A DNA stretch of 43,550 bases, from NCBI RefSeq assembly GCF_012396015.1, contig NZ_JAAXOQ010000033.1:1-43550 (forward strand), in the 5' to 3' direction. The position numbers and the translations under genes are program-made. The notes under the pieces were generated by a model that was given only the letters and a program-made list of their open reading frames with translations, was not told where the DNA came from and searched no databases. The DNA comes from Tsukamurella spumae (GTDB lineage: Bacteria; Actinomycetota; Actinomycetes; Mycobacteriales; Mycobacteriaceae). Each line of letters begins with the position of its first letter. Position 1 is the stretch's first letter. Positions 30,597 through 39,269 of this stretch are shown here, one piece after another.

Positions 30597-31829
30597 TCAG
30601 GCCAGGTCGATGGCGATCGCCGCGAGGCGCCCGTCGGCCTCGGCGCGCGCCTGCGTGTCGCCGTGCGCCTGGAGCACGCGCCAGCCGTGCTCGTCGTCCC
30701 GCGCGTCCGGGAGGTCCAGCCACCGTCGGAGCAGGCCCAGGTCCCGGCTCGCGAGCACCGCCGAGCGCAGGCTCCCCGCGAGCTCGGCGCGCAGGCGCGC
30801 GACGCCCGGCGCCTGTGAGTTCGGCAGGAGCGGACCGCGGTACACGGCGAGCGCGTCGACGACCCGGCCCGCGCGGATGGCCGCCGCCGCCTCGTCCGCG
30901 TCCGAGGCGAGGGGCCGCAGGAGCCGGTAGGGCCGGGAGCCGAGGAAGTCCGCGCCGATGGTCTTGCGCAGCCGCGAGACCTCCGCGCGCACGGTGACCA
31001 CGTCGAGATCGCGCTCGTCGAGCAGCAGCGCGAGGTGATCCGCCGTGAGCCCCTCCGGATGCCGGGCCAGGAGCGCGAGGATGTCGGCGTGGCGGCCGGT
31101 GAGCGGGACCTCCCGGCCCTCGAGCTCGAGCACGGGCCGGGTGCCCAGCAAGCGCAACCGGGCCGACGGTGCCGGTGCGGGTTCGGTCAGGCGGAGGACG
31201 GCGAGCTGCCCCTCGACGGCGAGCGCCGCCGCCCGGACGAGCGCCAGGGCCTGCGGCGTCGCGACCTCCGGGCCGCCCGTCACGTCGAGGACGCCGACCG
31301 CGGCCCGGGTGACCGGATCGTGGATCGGGACAGCGGTGCAGTTCCACCCGTGCGCCAGCCGCGCGAAGTGCTCGGACCCCGAGATCTGCACCTCCGCGTC
31401 CAGCGCCAGCGCGGTGCCCGGTGCGTTCGTCCCCGCCGCGGATTCGCTCCAGTCCGCGCCCGGCGCGAAGTTCATGGCCGCGGCGCTGCGGACCGCGGCA
31501 CCGTCGCCCTCGACCCACAGCAGGGTGCCGTCCCGGTCCGCCACGGCCACCATCGCGCCCGCGGAATCGTCGACGAGCAGGTGTCGGATCACCGGCATGA
31601 CGCCGGTCAGGGGGTTGCGGGCCCGCAGCGCGTCCAGCGCCCCACTGCCCGACGGTGCCCCGCCGTCCGGATTCACGCCCCCGGCCCGACTGCGCTGCCA
31701 GCTCTCCGCGATGAGCCGACGCAGATGGGATGCGCGCAGCGCCGCATCGTCGACCGCACCGTCGACGAACATGCTGTGCAGCCGCGCGACCGCACCCACG
31801 GACGCGACGGCTCGGGATCCGGCAACCAT
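30597..31829 (-). CDS. GAF-domain transcriptional regulator (AcoR-like, of the ALDH)
   Basis: The roughly 410-residue protein begins with a helical segment ending HLRRLIAESWQRSRAGGVNP, typical of AcoR-type GAF regulators. A GAF sensor domain follows (about residues 80-220; AGTNAPGTALALDAEVQISG and HFARLAHGWNCTAVPIHDP). A C-terminal winged helix comes next (about 255-330; PLTGRHADILALLARHPEGL and TVRAEVSRLRKTIGADFL) instead of a sigma-54 AAA domain. GAF proteins of this kind are usually found beside ExaC-type aldehyde dehydrogenases and control them. The start is uncertain: ATG 31829 is used here, but a GTG at 31901 overlaps the CocE stop (GTGA), which would add 24 residues and give translational coupling. 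Confidence 0.82.
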   Translation of the reverse strand: MVAGSRAVASVGAVARLHSMFVDGAVDDAALRASHLRRLIAESWQRSRAGGVNPDGGAPSGSGALDALRARNPLTGVMPVIRHLLVDDSAGAMVAVADRDGTLLWVEGDGAAVRSAAAMNFAPGADWSESAAGTNAPGTALALDAEVQISGSEHFARLAHGWNCTAVPIHDPVTRAAVGVLDVTGGPEVATPQALALVRAAALAVEGQLAVLRLTEPAPAPSARLRLLGTRPVLELEGREVPLTGRHADILALLARHPEGLTADHLALLLDERDLDVVTVRAEVSRLRKTIGADFLGSRPYRLLRPLASDADEAAAAIRAGRVVDALAVYRGPLLPNSQAPGVARLRAELAGSLRSAVLASRDLGLLRRWLDLPDARDDEHGWRVLQAHGDTQARAEADGRLAAIAIDLA

Positions 31830-31897
31830 CGTAGTACCGAAGATAGCGCCGAACCGGGCCGTTCGGCGCGATTCGGGCGGCTCGGGGGCGGGAGCGG

Positions 31898-33925
31898 TCA
31901 CCAGCGGGGATCGCCGACCAGCTGCAGGCTCACGTAGGACGGCCGCTCCGGGCTCAGGAGCACCGTCTGCTTGCCGAACCGGGTCTTCACCAGGTCGGGA
32001 ACGGTGGCCAGGTAGCGGGGCACGCTGCCGGCGTAGACGTCCACGCGCAGGCGGTGGCCCTCGTCGAGCAGCGCGTCGGTCGGCACCACGTCGATGTCCA
32101 GCTCGATGATCTCGCCCGGCACCACGCACTGCTTCGCCGACCAGGTGAGCGGATGGAAGGCGCTGAGCAGCTCGCCGTCGAGGTCGAACGTGCTGCGCGT
32201 GGGATCGACGGCGCGGTTGGACGCGAGCAGGGCGCCGCCCGAGAGCACCGTCGACGTGCCGTCCGGGGCGACGTCGTTGACGGTCACCGTCCAGATCGCC
32301 TCATCGCCCTCGCACTGCGTCACGAGGTGCACGTTGATCGCGCCGCTGAGCTGCACCGGAACCGCCGCGGGCGGCGAGGTGAAGGAGATCGCGCCGCGCT
32401 CCTGGATGCTCGCGTTCTCGCAGGCCGGGACCGCCTTCGTCAGGCCCGCGAGCACCATCGTCAGATCGGGCGAGGCGAGGCCGCGCAGATCGATCCGCGT
32501 GGACGCGGCCTCGCGACGGCGGGCCGGGAAGGTGGCGAGCGCACCGTCGTACCTGGCGTGGTCGGCCGTGCCCGACGGTGCCGGGGTCGCGTAGAGCCGC
32601 TGGGTGCGGGCACCGGCGCGGGGGAAGGACTCGCCCGCGGTCCAGCCGCCGCCCTGCTGCTTGAGAGTCACCGGGCCGTAGCGGTCCACGCCGTTGTCGA
32701 TGTCCTTGAGCCAGCGGTCGTACCAGGCGCGTTCGAGCACGTCGATCCGCGGCGGCGCCTGGGTGCCGCCGAAGCCCGCGCCCATGTCGAAGTGGAAGCC
32801 GTCGGTGATGACCATCTGCTTCTGTCCCGGAGGCAGATTCAGGCGCGCGAAGGTGCGTGGCGTGCTGCGGCCGAAGAGATCGTGCCAGCCGCCGAACAGG
32901 AAGGTGGGCGCGGTGATCGCGTCGATCTTCGCGTTCCGCTCGGTGAAGTAGGGGTTGTCGTTGACCCGTGGATCGCGGCCCGTGAGCACCCCCGTCACGA
33001 CCGACGAGATCTCCGTCGCGGGCGAGACGATGCGGCTGCGCAACCAGCGGAAGACGTTGCCGTTCACCGTGTCCCGCAGCAGCGTTCGCGGGTTGTAGAG
33101 CCACTTCAGCCCGTTCACGGCACCGAGCCAGAGCGGGATGAACACCGACGGCAGGCCGCCGGTGATGTAGATGTCGCGGACGATGTCCTCGCTGCCCTCG
33201 ATCGCGAACACCGCGCCGAGGCCCTCCGGCGCGTGGCCGGCGGCCTGCAGCGAGTTGATCGCGGAGTAGGACCACCCGCCCATGCCGAGCTTGCCGTCGC
33301 ACCAGGGCTGTTCCCGGGCCCAGGCCAGCGCCTCGACCGAGTCCTGTTGCTCCCGCGGCCCGAGGATCTGCCACACGCCGTGCGAGGTGCCCGTGCCGCG
33401 GACGTCGACGATCACCTGGACGTAACCGCTGCGCACCAGCCGCCGGTTGATGCCGAAGCCCTGCAGCAGGCCGCCCGAGAAGTCGACGGTCCCGCCCGTG
33501 AGGGCCTTCGAGGCGTTCGTCAGCGCCGGGCCGACGAACGCCGCGTGCGTCGTCTCGTCGATGGCGTCCACGACCATGCGGTTGTACGGGTTGAGGTTGA
33601 AGATCGCGGGGTAGGGGCGCTCCACGGGCACGCCGTCGATCTCCGCGGGGCGGATGACGGTGGCGCGCAGCACCACCCCGTCGGACATCCGGATGTCGAC
33701 ATTGCGGTCGATGTGGACGCGGGGGTACGTGAGCCGGCCGTCGACGGCCTCGCGCCAGGCGAGGGCGTCGGCGCCGCCGGTGGGGTCGCCGAGGGGGAGG
33801 GCGTGATCGACGCGCGCGTGATGCTCGACGCTGACGGGCGCGGGCAGTGCGGGGCTGCGGTCCCACAGCGGGAACCGGACGCCGGACAGCCGGGCGTTCG
33901 CTCTGCCGGATCGGCTGGTCGCCAT
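31898..33925 (-). CDS. CocE/NonD family alpha/beta hydrolase (X-Pro dipeptidyl-peptidase-like)
   Basis: The 675-residue serine hydrolase has the CocE/NonD layout: an N-terminal strand region (DVRMSDGVVLRATVIRPAE-type block), the nucleophile elbow LGMGGWSYSAINSLQ near residue 215, a capping domain, the catalytic-Asp/His region around TFLFGGWHDLFGRST and VITDGFHFDMGAG, and a C-terminal jelly-roll (AINVHLVTQCEGDEAIWTV; ELDIDVVPTDALLDEGHRLR). Such enzymes cleave esters or amides such as glutaryl-acylates, cocaine-like esters or peptides. Mycobacterial homologues are poorly characterised. The start ATG 33925 has GAAGG upstream. Its stop overlaps the potential GTG of the GAF regulator, so the two may be one transcript. 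Confidence 0.87.
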   Translation of the reverse strand: MATSRSGRANARLSGVRFPLWDRSPALPAPVSVEHHARVDHALPLGDPTGGADALAWREAVDGRLTYPRVHIDRNVDIRMSDGVVLRATVIRPAEIDGVPVERPYPAIFNLNPYNRMVVDAIDETTHAAFVGPALTNASKALTGGTVDFSGGLLQGFGINRRLVRSGYVQVIVDVRGTGTSHGVWQILGPREQQDSVEALAWAREQPWCDGKLGMGGWSYSAINSLQAAGHAPEGLGAVFAIEGSEDIVRDIYITGGLPSVFIPLWLGAVNGLKWLYNPRTLLRDTVNGNVFRWLRSRIVSPATEISSVVTGVLTGRDPRVNDNPYFTERNAKIDAITAPTFLFGGWHDLFGRSTPRTFARLNLPPGQKQMVITDGFHFDMGAGFGGTQAPPRIDVLERAWYDRWLKDIDNGVDRYGPVTLKQQGGGWTAGESFPRAGARTQRLYATPAPSGTADHARYDGALATFPARRREAASTRIDLRGLASPDLTMVLAGLTKAVPACENASIQERGAISFTSPPAAVPVQLSGAINVHLVTQCEGDEAIWTVTVNDVAPDGTSTVLSGGALLASNRAVDPTRSTFDLDGELLSAFHPLTWSAKQCVVPGEIIELDIDVVPTDALLDEGHRLRVDVYAGSVPRYLATVPDLVKTRFGKQTVLLSPERPSYVSLQLVGDPRW

Positions 33926-34132
33926 TGCAACCCCTTCCTTCAACCGTCAACTTAGAACACCGGTGACATACCTCACAAATCGGTGGTGACGATGTTACAG
34001 ACCTGATGCAGAACAGTTGTATTTCGTGTGGTGTTCGGAGCACGCCGGATGCGCACTCCGCACGTGCCCGCGGTGCCCGATAGGCTCGATCGCGTACATC
34101 GCTGACGAAGACCCGAATCCCGGAGGTTTCCC

Positions 34133-34573
34133 ATGTCGCTGACCACCACGCTCCTCGATCCCGCGCGCCAGCCGGCCGTCGTCGCCGACTTCGCGTCGGT
34201 CGTCGAAGCAGAGGTCGGCGACAAGAGCGGCCTGTCCGGCACCGTCATCAAGACCGCGTACGCGGCGGTCAAGAAGGTCTCGCCCACGGTCATCGAGTCG
34301 GCACTGACCAAGCTGCTGCCCGACTTCGCCGCGGCGCTCGATCCGTTCTGGACCGAGTTCTCGGCCCAGGGCCCGGGCGACTTCGGCCAGTTCCTCGCGG
34401 CCCGCGGCGACGCCGTCGGCGACGCACTGCTCGCCGTGACGGACGCGAAGGCCGAGTCCACGAGCCAGCCCGCGCTGCGCAAGGCCTACTCGAGCCTGCG
34501 CGGCAAGGCCAAGGAGAACGTCGTGGCGGCGCTGCCCCGCGTCGGCGCGGCCGTCCAGAAGAACGCCGCCTGA
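34133..34573 (+). CDS. Conserved actinobacterial hypothetical (DUF6918-like)
   Basis: The 146-residue soluble helical protein (MSLTTTLLDPARQPAVVADF...) is of a kind conserved in mycolata. Segments GTVIKTAYAAVKKVSPTVIE and PALRKAYSSLRGKAKENVVA look like the most conserved parts. No catalytic motif or membrane span is seen. It has a good GGAGG ribosome site and its stop lies 2 bp before the RidA gene, so the two are co-transcribed. The family name DUF6918 is given from memory and is uncertain. Function unknown. Confidence 0.7.
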   Translation: MSLTTTLLDPARQPAVVADFASVVEAEVGDKSGLSGTVIKTAYAAVKKVSPTVIESALTKLLPDFAAALDPFWTEFSAQGPGDFGQFLAARGDAVGDALLAVTDAKAESTSQPALRKAYSSLRGKAKENVVAALPRVGAAVQKNAA

Positions 34574-34575
34574 TC

Positions 34576-34968
34576 ATGGGGAAGGTGCAGCTGCACGGGT
34601 CGGACCAGCTGACCACCGCGGTCGATCACGCCTACAGCGCCACGGTGCCCGCCGGCACCACGGTGCACATCGCCGGCGTCGCGCCGCTCGACGCCGGCGG
34701 TACGACCGTCGCCCCCGGGGACGTCCAGGGGCAGGTGCGGGCCGTCGTCGCGAATCTCCGGGTGATCCTGGGGGAGCGCGGGGCCGAGCTCGCCGATGTG
34801 GCGCGGCTGACGGTGTTCGTCGCCGAGCACCTGCAGGTGGACCTGCAGGTCGCGGTGGACACGCTCGCGGAGGTCTTCGTCGAGCTGCCGCCGCTGTCGG
34901 TGATCGGTGTGAGCCGGCTCCGGTACGACGACCAGGTGGTCGAGTTGGAGGCCGTCGCCGCCCTGTAG
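34576..34968 (+). CDS. RidA/YjgF family enamine/imine deaminase
   Basis: The 130-residue protein has the RidA (YjgF/YER057c/UK114) trimeric fold. Visible are the strand-turn VHIAGVAPLDAGG, QVRAVVANLRVILGERGAEL, the LTVFVAEHLQVDLQVAVDTL helix, and the C-terminal block VSRLRYDDQVVELEAVAAL, in which the arginine and glutamate correspond to the active-site pair (Arg and Glu of the RidA pocket). RidA removes reactive enamines such as 2-aminoacrylate. The divergent sequence suggests one of the Rid1-7 subgroups rather than the archetype. Two bases separate it from the preceding gene. Confidence 0.85.
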   Translation: MGKVQLHGSDQLTTAVDHAYSATVPAGTTVHIAGVAPLDAGGTTVAPGDVQGQVRAVVANLRVILGERGAELADVARLTVFVAEHLQVDLQVAVDTLAEVFVELPPLSVIGVSRLRYDDQVVELEAVAAL

Positions 34969-35071
34969 TCGCAGGGCCGTGGCCTGTGACAACGCGCACA
35001 GGCCGGCGGCCGTGCGAGTGCTTGCCACAGTGGTTCGTTCGCGCCGAACGACAGGCGCTACCGTGGACGGC

Positions 35072-35686
35072 GTGAGTACGCCTACTTCCGCAGATGCCGT
35101 GGCCACCGTGATCACCGGGGCGAGCTGGCCCAGGATCCTGACCTGGCGTTCCGTGGACGGGAACCTGTTGGAGTCCGTCCGGGTGCAGCTCAGCGGCGAC
35201 CGGATCAAGGCCTACGGCCGGATCATCGCGGCGCCGACGGCCGACGGCCCGGCGTTCAACGCCTCCTACGACCTCGTCACCGACGACGAGGGCGTCACCA
35301 AGCGCCTCTCGGTGCACGCTCTGACGGAGGCCGGCGAGTCCCAGGTGACCATCGCCCGCGACGGCGAGAACCACTGGTTGGTCCAGGGCGCCCAGGGCTC
35401 CGAGCGAGGCTTCTTCTCGGGCGCCCTGAGCGTGGACGTGCTCAAGTCCGCGTTCTTCAATGCGCTGACCGTCCGCCGGTTCGACCTGCAGACCCACGCG
35501 GAGGCCATCGACGTCCCGGTCGTGTACGTGGATCTGCCCAGCCTGCAGGTCAAGGAGACGGTCATCAACTACGACGGTGCGGCCGACGGCATCACCGTCA
35601 TCTCGCCGGTGTCCAGCTCGAAGCTCTCCGTCGACGCCGACGGCTTCGTCATCGACTACCCCGGCCTGTCGACCCGCGTCGGGTAG
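35072..35686 (+). CDS. Putative glycolipid-binding domain protein
   Basis: The 204-residue protein is of the type annotated as putative glycolipid-binding (PF06475). It opens ASWPRILTWRSVDGNLLESV and has GRIIAAPTADGPAFNASYDL, VTIARDGENHWLV and AFFNALTVRRFDLQTHAEAI plus a VPVVYVDLPSLQVK strand. These are beta-sandwich proteins, first named for glycolipid binding in Mycobacterium-type genomes, without a known enzymatic activity. The start is a GTG at 35072 (MSTPTSADAV); GTG 35063 is an alternative. It lies alone between RidA (103 bp) and the convergent tyrA gene (17 bp). Confidence 0.78.
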   Translation: MSTPTSADAVATVITGASWPRILTWRSVDGNLLESVRVQLSGDRIKAYGRIIAAPTADGPAFNASYDLVTDDEGVTKRLSVHALTEAGESQVTIARDGENHWLVQGAQGSERGFFSGALSVDVLKSAFFNALTVRRFDLQTHAEAIDVPVVYVDLPSLQVKETVINYDGAADGITVISPVSSSKLSVDADGFVIDYPGLSTRVG

Positions 35687-35703
35687 ATCGCCTCGAGCGG
35701 TAC

Positions 35704-36672
35704 TCAGTCCAGAGCGGTGATCACGCCGCCCGCGTCACCCGCCTCGCGCAGCGCCCGCTGCCACTGCGCCCCGTCGAGCACGGGACTGATCGGTGTGCGG
35801 CGGGCGTTCTCGTACCGCTTGCGCGCCGCGTAGCCCCGCTCGGTGACACCTCCGACGGTGCCCCGCTCAGCCAGTTCGGCGCGGGCCGCGACCAGCTCGG
35901 CGATCGTGTCGTCGAGCGCGTCGAGGAGCGCGTCGGCGTTCGCCTCGCACATCGCGTTCACCAGCGACGGCGCTGTGCCCGCCACCCGCGTGACATCGCG
36001 GAAGCTGCTGGCCGCCAGCGAGTGGGCCAGTTGCTTGGCCGCGGGGTCCAGTTCGGCGGTGATGGCCACGGCCTCCGCCACCACGTGCACCGAGTGCGAG
36101 ATCCGCGCGACGGCCGCGTCGTGCTCGGTGGACCCCGCGGGCACGATCACGGCGCCGCAGTCCAGGCCGACGGTCGCGGCCAGGCGCCACGCCTCGGCGG
36201 GGGTGTCGTCGTCGGCGGTGACGACCCAGGTGGCACCGTCGAACAGCGTGGCGTCGGTGGCCTCCCACCCGGAGAAGGCGGTTCCGGCCATCGGATGGCC
36301 GCCGGCGTAGCGCCCCGTCAGGCCCGCCGCGGCGACCCGCTTCGCGACGTCCCCTTTGACGCTCACCGCATCGGTGAGCCACGCGTTCGGGGCGTGCTCG
36401 GCGACGGCGGCGAGCACGCCGTCGAGTGCCGGGACGGGGACGGCGACGACGACCACGTGTCCGCCCTGATCGGCCCGCCGCAGGGTAGCCACCAGGTCGG
36501 ACGAGGCGTCGAAACCGGCGGCGTCCGCGTCGTCGACGGCCGCCGCGGAGCGGTTCCAGCCGTAGGCCGGGCGACCGGCACGGCCCAGGGCCCGCAGGAT
36601 CGAGCCGCCGATGAGGCCCAGGCCGAGGACGCACACGGGGACGTCGGAATGAGGAGCATGCTGCGCAGACAC
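35704..36672 (-). CDS. tyrA: Prephenate dehydrogenase
   Basis: The 322-residue NAD(P)-dependent enzyme converts prephenate to 4-hydroxyphenylpyruvate in tyrosine synthesis. The N-terminal nucleotide fold is CVLGLGLIGGSILRALGRAG (residues about 14-33), followed by SVKGDVAKRVA and GHPMAGTAFSGWEATDATLF, the classical TyrA active-site block with the catalytic His. The dimerisation domain has HSVHVVAEAVAI and SFRDVTRVAGTAPSLVNAMC. No ACT domain is present; the C-terminus simply ends ITALD. The start is the GTG at 36672; frames further upstream overlap the divergent gene. The tyrA / deaminase-partner divergent arrangement is conserved in mycolata. Confidence 0.92.
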   Translation of the reverse strand: MSAQHAPHSDVPVCVLGLGLIGGSILRALGRAGRPAYGWNRSAAAVDDADAAGFDASSDLVATLRRADQGGHVVVVAVPVPALDGVLAAVAEHAPNAWLTDAVSVKGDVAKRVAAAGLTGRYAGGHPMAGTAFSGWEATDATLFDGATWVVTADDDTPAEAWRLAATVGLDCGAVIVPAGSTEHDAAVARISHSVHVVAEAVAITAELDPAAKQLAHSLAASSFRDVTRVAGTAPSLVNAMCEANADALLDALDDTIAELVAARAELAERGTVGGVTERGYAARKRYENARRTPISPVLDGAQWQRALREAGDAGGVITALD

Positions 36673-36751
36673 TCCGACAGCGTTCCACAGAGACGCTCGG
36701 AAGCCGTACGAGACGTGTCGCGGACGGGCGTTTGCGGATACGGTTTCACCC

Positions 36752-37270
36752 ATGGCCGCACAGACCTCACCGGAGCGCTACGACGACACCGACGGCTACG
36801 CCGTGGCAGTGACCCGCGAGGAGACCGCGTGGACCGTGCATCTCCTCGACCCGGGATCCCTGGGCAGCATCGCCAAGGCCGAGGAGGAGATCAAGGCGCT
36901 GCGGGTCACCGGAGCGGTCTTCGGTCTGCTCAACGTCGACGACGAGTACTTCGTGGTCGTCCGGCCCGGCCCCTCGGGCACGCGCCTGCTGCTCTCCGAC
37001 GCCACCGCCGCCGTCTTCGACGAGCTGGCCGAGCAGGCCCTGGAGCGACTCAACGTCGAGGTGCCGGACATCGACCCCGAGGAGATCGAGGACACCGACC
37101 CCTGGCCCGAGGGCGACCTGGCGATCCTCGGCGACCTCGGGCTGGGCGAACAGGAGCTCAGCGTCCTGCTCGCGGATCCCGACCTGTACCCGGACGAGCA
37201 GCTCCAGGTGATCGCCGAGCGACTCGGCTTCGACTCCCAGCTGGGCGCGATCCTGGACTCGCTCGGCTAG
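36752..37270 (+). CDS. tRNA adenosine deaminase-associated protein
   Basis: The 172-residue acidic protein is of the family encoded directly upstream of tadA in actinobacteria. The N-terminal half is VTREETAWTVHLLDPGSLGS, then FGLLNVDDEYFVVVRPGPSG. The acidic C-terminal half includes VPDIDPEEIEDTDPWPEGDL and LQVIAERLGFDSQLGAILDS. Its role with TadA is unknown; the very acidic surface might mimic RNA, but that is a guess. Start ATG 36752 is 79 bp from the divergent tyrA start. Its stop codon shares one base with the tadA GTG. Confidence 0.9.
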   Translation: MAAQTSPERYDDTDGYAVAVTREETAWTVHLLDPGSLGSIAKAEEEIKALRVTGAVFGLLNVDDEYFVVVRPGPSGTRLLLSDATAAVFDELAEQALERLNVEVPDIDPEEIEDTDPWPEGDLAILGDLGLGEQELSVLLADPDLYPDEQLQVIAERLGFDSQLGAILDSLG

Positions 37271-37734
37271 TGGCCCTGTTGGACGCCGAACGCGCGGCCA
37301 TGGGCTTCGCGCTGGAGGCCGCGGGCCTCGCGGGGCCCGACGACGTGCCCGTCGGCGCTGCGGTCCTCGCGCCCGACGGTGCCGTGCTCGCGCTCGCGGG
37401 GAATCGTCGGGAACAACTGGGCGATCCGACGGCCCACGCCGAGGTCCTCGCGCTGCGAGCCGCGGCGGCGCGGTTCGGCGACGGCTGGCGCCTCGGCGGC
37501 TGCACCCTCGCCGTGACCCTCGAGCCCTGCGCGATGTGCGCGGGAGCGCTCGTCTCGGCGCGGATCGAGCACCTCGTGTTCGGTGCCTTCGAGCCGAAGA
37601 CCGGGGCCGTGGGCTCGGTCTGGGACGTGGTCCGCGATCCGCGCGTCACGCATCGGGTGACGGTGCGCGGCGGTGTCCGCGAGGCCGAGTGCGCTGCCCT
37701 GCTGACCGGCTTCTTCACCCCGCACAGGCCTTGA
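37270..37734 (+). CDS. tadA: tRNA-specific adenosine deaminase
   Basis: The 154-residue zinc deaminase converts A34 to inosine in tRNA-Arg(ACG), whose gene lies at 23712 in this window. The HAE motif is in THAHAEVL form (PTAHAEVLALRAA, about residues 55-67) with catalytic Glu. The zinc cysteines are in LEPCAMCAGALVSARIEHLV, and the C-terminal RVTHRVTVRGGV region follows the family. The start is the GTG at 37270, one base overlapping the preceding TAG; longer upstream frames through the neighbouring gene are not real. It is followed by tRNA-Ser(CGA) 47 bp downstream. Confidence 0.95.
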   Translation: MALLDAERAAMGFALEAAGLAGPDDVPVGAAVLAPDGAVLALAGNRREQLGDPTAHAEVLALRAAAARFGDGWRLGGCTLAVTLEPCAMCAGALVSARIEHLVFGAFEPKTGAVGSVWDVVRDPRVTHRVTVRGGVREAECAALLTGFFTPHRP

Positions 37735-37780
37735 CCTGCCGATTTAACGCCTGAGACGTCTTCCGGTAAAGTTTCGCGAC

Positions 37781-37871
37781 GGTGGCGTGTCCGAGCGGCC
37801 GAAGGTGCAGCACTCGAAATGCTGTGTGCGGTAACCCCGTACCGAGGGTTCAAATCCCTCCGCCACCGCCA
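37781..37871 (+). tRNA. tRNA-Ser (anticodon CGA)
   Basis: Acceptor GGTGGCG (37781-37787) pairs with CGCCACC (37861-37867); G discriminator and encoded CCA (37869-37871). The anticodon loop CTCGAAA gives CGA at 37815-37817. Long variable arm and T-loop GGTTCAAATCC as expected. Confidence 0.95.
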
Positions 37872-37876
37872 CAGGG

Positions 37877-37920
37877 AATGCCCCGTGACCTGCAGTAACG
37901 CAGTTCGCGGGGCATTTCTC
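37877..37920 (+). terminator. Intrinsic terminator after tRNA-Ser(CGA)
   Basis: Arms AATGCCCCG (37877-37885) and CGGGGCATT (37908-37916), with a secondary stem CTGC/GCAG in the loop, followed by TCTCGTT. Confidence 0.7.
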
Positions 37921-37961
37921 GTTCGTGCCGCATCAACGTCCTTCCCTGCGCGACTGCCTGC

Positions 37962-38642
37962 TCAAGCGTTGGTCCGCGCGGCGCTCGCTTCCGACATGCC
38001 ACGGTCGTGCGATGACTGCGCCACGGGAGACGACGCTCGGGTGCGCACTCGTCGGATCGGCCGCCGCAACCACCACTCGCAGATGCCGAGTGCGATCAGC
38101 CAGCTCGGCAGCGCGACGATGGCCGGCCCCCAGGCGTTGAGGAAGGACTCCGGCACTCCGGCGAGGTCGAGGACGAGGAAGGCCACCGGCCCCAGGATCC
38201 GGTTGATGATCACCGAGTACATGAGCGCAGCGCTGCGCGTCATCCAGCGCCGGTGGGCGGGCACGTCACCGCCGACGATCGCGCGCACGCCGAGGGCGGT
38301 GAACAGCAGCATGAGTGAGCCGAGGGTCACGTTGGACACGGCGTTGACGGGCCCGAACGGCGTGACGGTCCCGATCGCGATGGCCGCGAGCCCCACGGGC
38401 AGCGCGCACGCCACGTAGATCCGGCCCGCGATCCAGTGGTAGCGCGCGAACCAGCGCCGTCCGAGCTGGATCAGCCCGGCGAGCATCGCGACGGACCCGA
38501 GCAGGATGTGCCCGACGAGCAGTCCGTAGTACCAGTCCGGTTGCTGCTCGAGCGGGATACGGCTCCCGCCCGTGAGATAGGGCGGCAGTGCGTAGGCGAG
38601 GAATACCAGCACGATGAGAGCGCCGACCAGCAGTTTCTTCAT
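37962..38642 (-). CDS. DUF2306-like membrane protein
   Basis: The 226-residue integral membrane protein has about seven helices. It begins MKKLLVGALIVLVFLAYALPPYLT, then has LVGHILLGSVAMLAGLIQL, RRWFARYHWIAGRIYVACAL, RAIVGGDVPAHRRWMTRSAA and ILGPVAFLVLDLAGVPESFL. The conserved histidines in HILLGS, RYHWIAGR and HRRWMTRS match the DUF2306 (PF10067) type, possibly heme- or cation-related; function unknown. The C-terminal 30 residues are hydrophilic. Start ATG 38642; a GTG three codons upstream (38651) is the alternative. Confidence 0.78.
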   Translation of the reverse strand: MKKLLVGALIVLVFLAYALPPYLTGGSRIPLEQQPDWYYGLLVGHILLGSVAMLAGLIQLGRRWFARYHWIAGRIYVACALPVGLAAIAIGTVTPFGPVNAVSNVTLGSLMLLFTALGVRAIVGGDVPAHRRWMTRSAALMYSVIINRILGPVAFLVLDLAGVPESFLNAWGPAIVALPSWLIALGICEWWLRRPIRRVRTRASSPVAQSSHDRGMSEASAARTNA

Positions 38643-38736
38643 GGGCGTCACGCTAGGAGTGGTTGCCGCGCGCGTGGATCACCCGTAGGGGTGGCGCGGC
38701 GTAGTCCGCTCGGGTGAGGGGCGGTGTCGGCGGCGG

Positions 38737-39126
38737 TCAGTGCGCGCCGAAGAAGCCGATCGCCCTGTCCCCGTCGTCGCAGCGCGCGAGCATGCCGGGG
38801 GTCGTCGGAAAGGTGCAGTTCCAGCCCTCGACGGTGACGGGCTGTCCCGTCGCGATCTTCGGCCCGAACGCGGTGGCCACGCGCATCGCCTCGGCGCAGT
38901 CGACCTTGACGGTCCCGAGGGCGTGGACGTACAGGGCCCCGTCGGGGCCGCGGGTCTGCCCGCACATCTCGGCGCGGGTCTCCGCGGCGGCCACGGTCGT
39001 GGTGGCCGACGGTGCGGGGGCGGTGGACGAGTCGGAGGAGCTGCCGCAGCCGGCCAGGACGAGGCCGCACGCCGTGACGGCTGCGACGGCTGTGACAGGC
39101 GTTGCGAAGCGCTGAAGGGCGGTCAT
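38737..39126 (-). CDS. Small lipoprotein
   Basis: The 129-residue protein has a lipoprotein signal peptide (MTALQRFATPVTAVAAVTAC) ending in lipobox LAGC at residues about 24-27. A Ser/Ala/Pro-rich linker (SSSDSSTAPAPSATTTVA) leads to a mature domain with four cysteines (MCGQ, VDCAE, WNCTF, ARCDD) that may form two disulfides. Mycolata encode many such small exported lipoproteins, often without known function. Start ATG 39126; frames upstream to 39276 overlap the MMPL start and lack support. It is divergent from the MMPL gene (starts 144 bp apart), so the two may share regulation. Confidence 0.8.
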   Translation of the reverse strand: MTALQRFATPVTAVAAVTACGLVLAGCGSSSDSSTAPAPSATTTVAAAETRAEMCGQTRGPDGALYVHALGTVKVDCAEAMRVATAFGPKIATGQPVTVEGWNCTFPTTPGMLARCDDGDRAIGFFGAH

Positions 39127-39269
39127 GCCCTGCACAGTACGCGTGCCTCGGTGGTGAGCCTCACGAAACTGCCGGTCAGCGACTTCATTGCGCGGATAGA
39201 AACCATCGGTACACTCGACAGCGACTCGTATCACGCAGCTCTCGCGCCTCGACGACTCGGAGTACCTCC

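Noticed and set aside
36022-37734. A 570-codon frame containing tadA at its end
   Set aside because: Only the part from GTG 37270 resembles TadA; the rest is out of frame with the deaminase-associated protein and tyrA.
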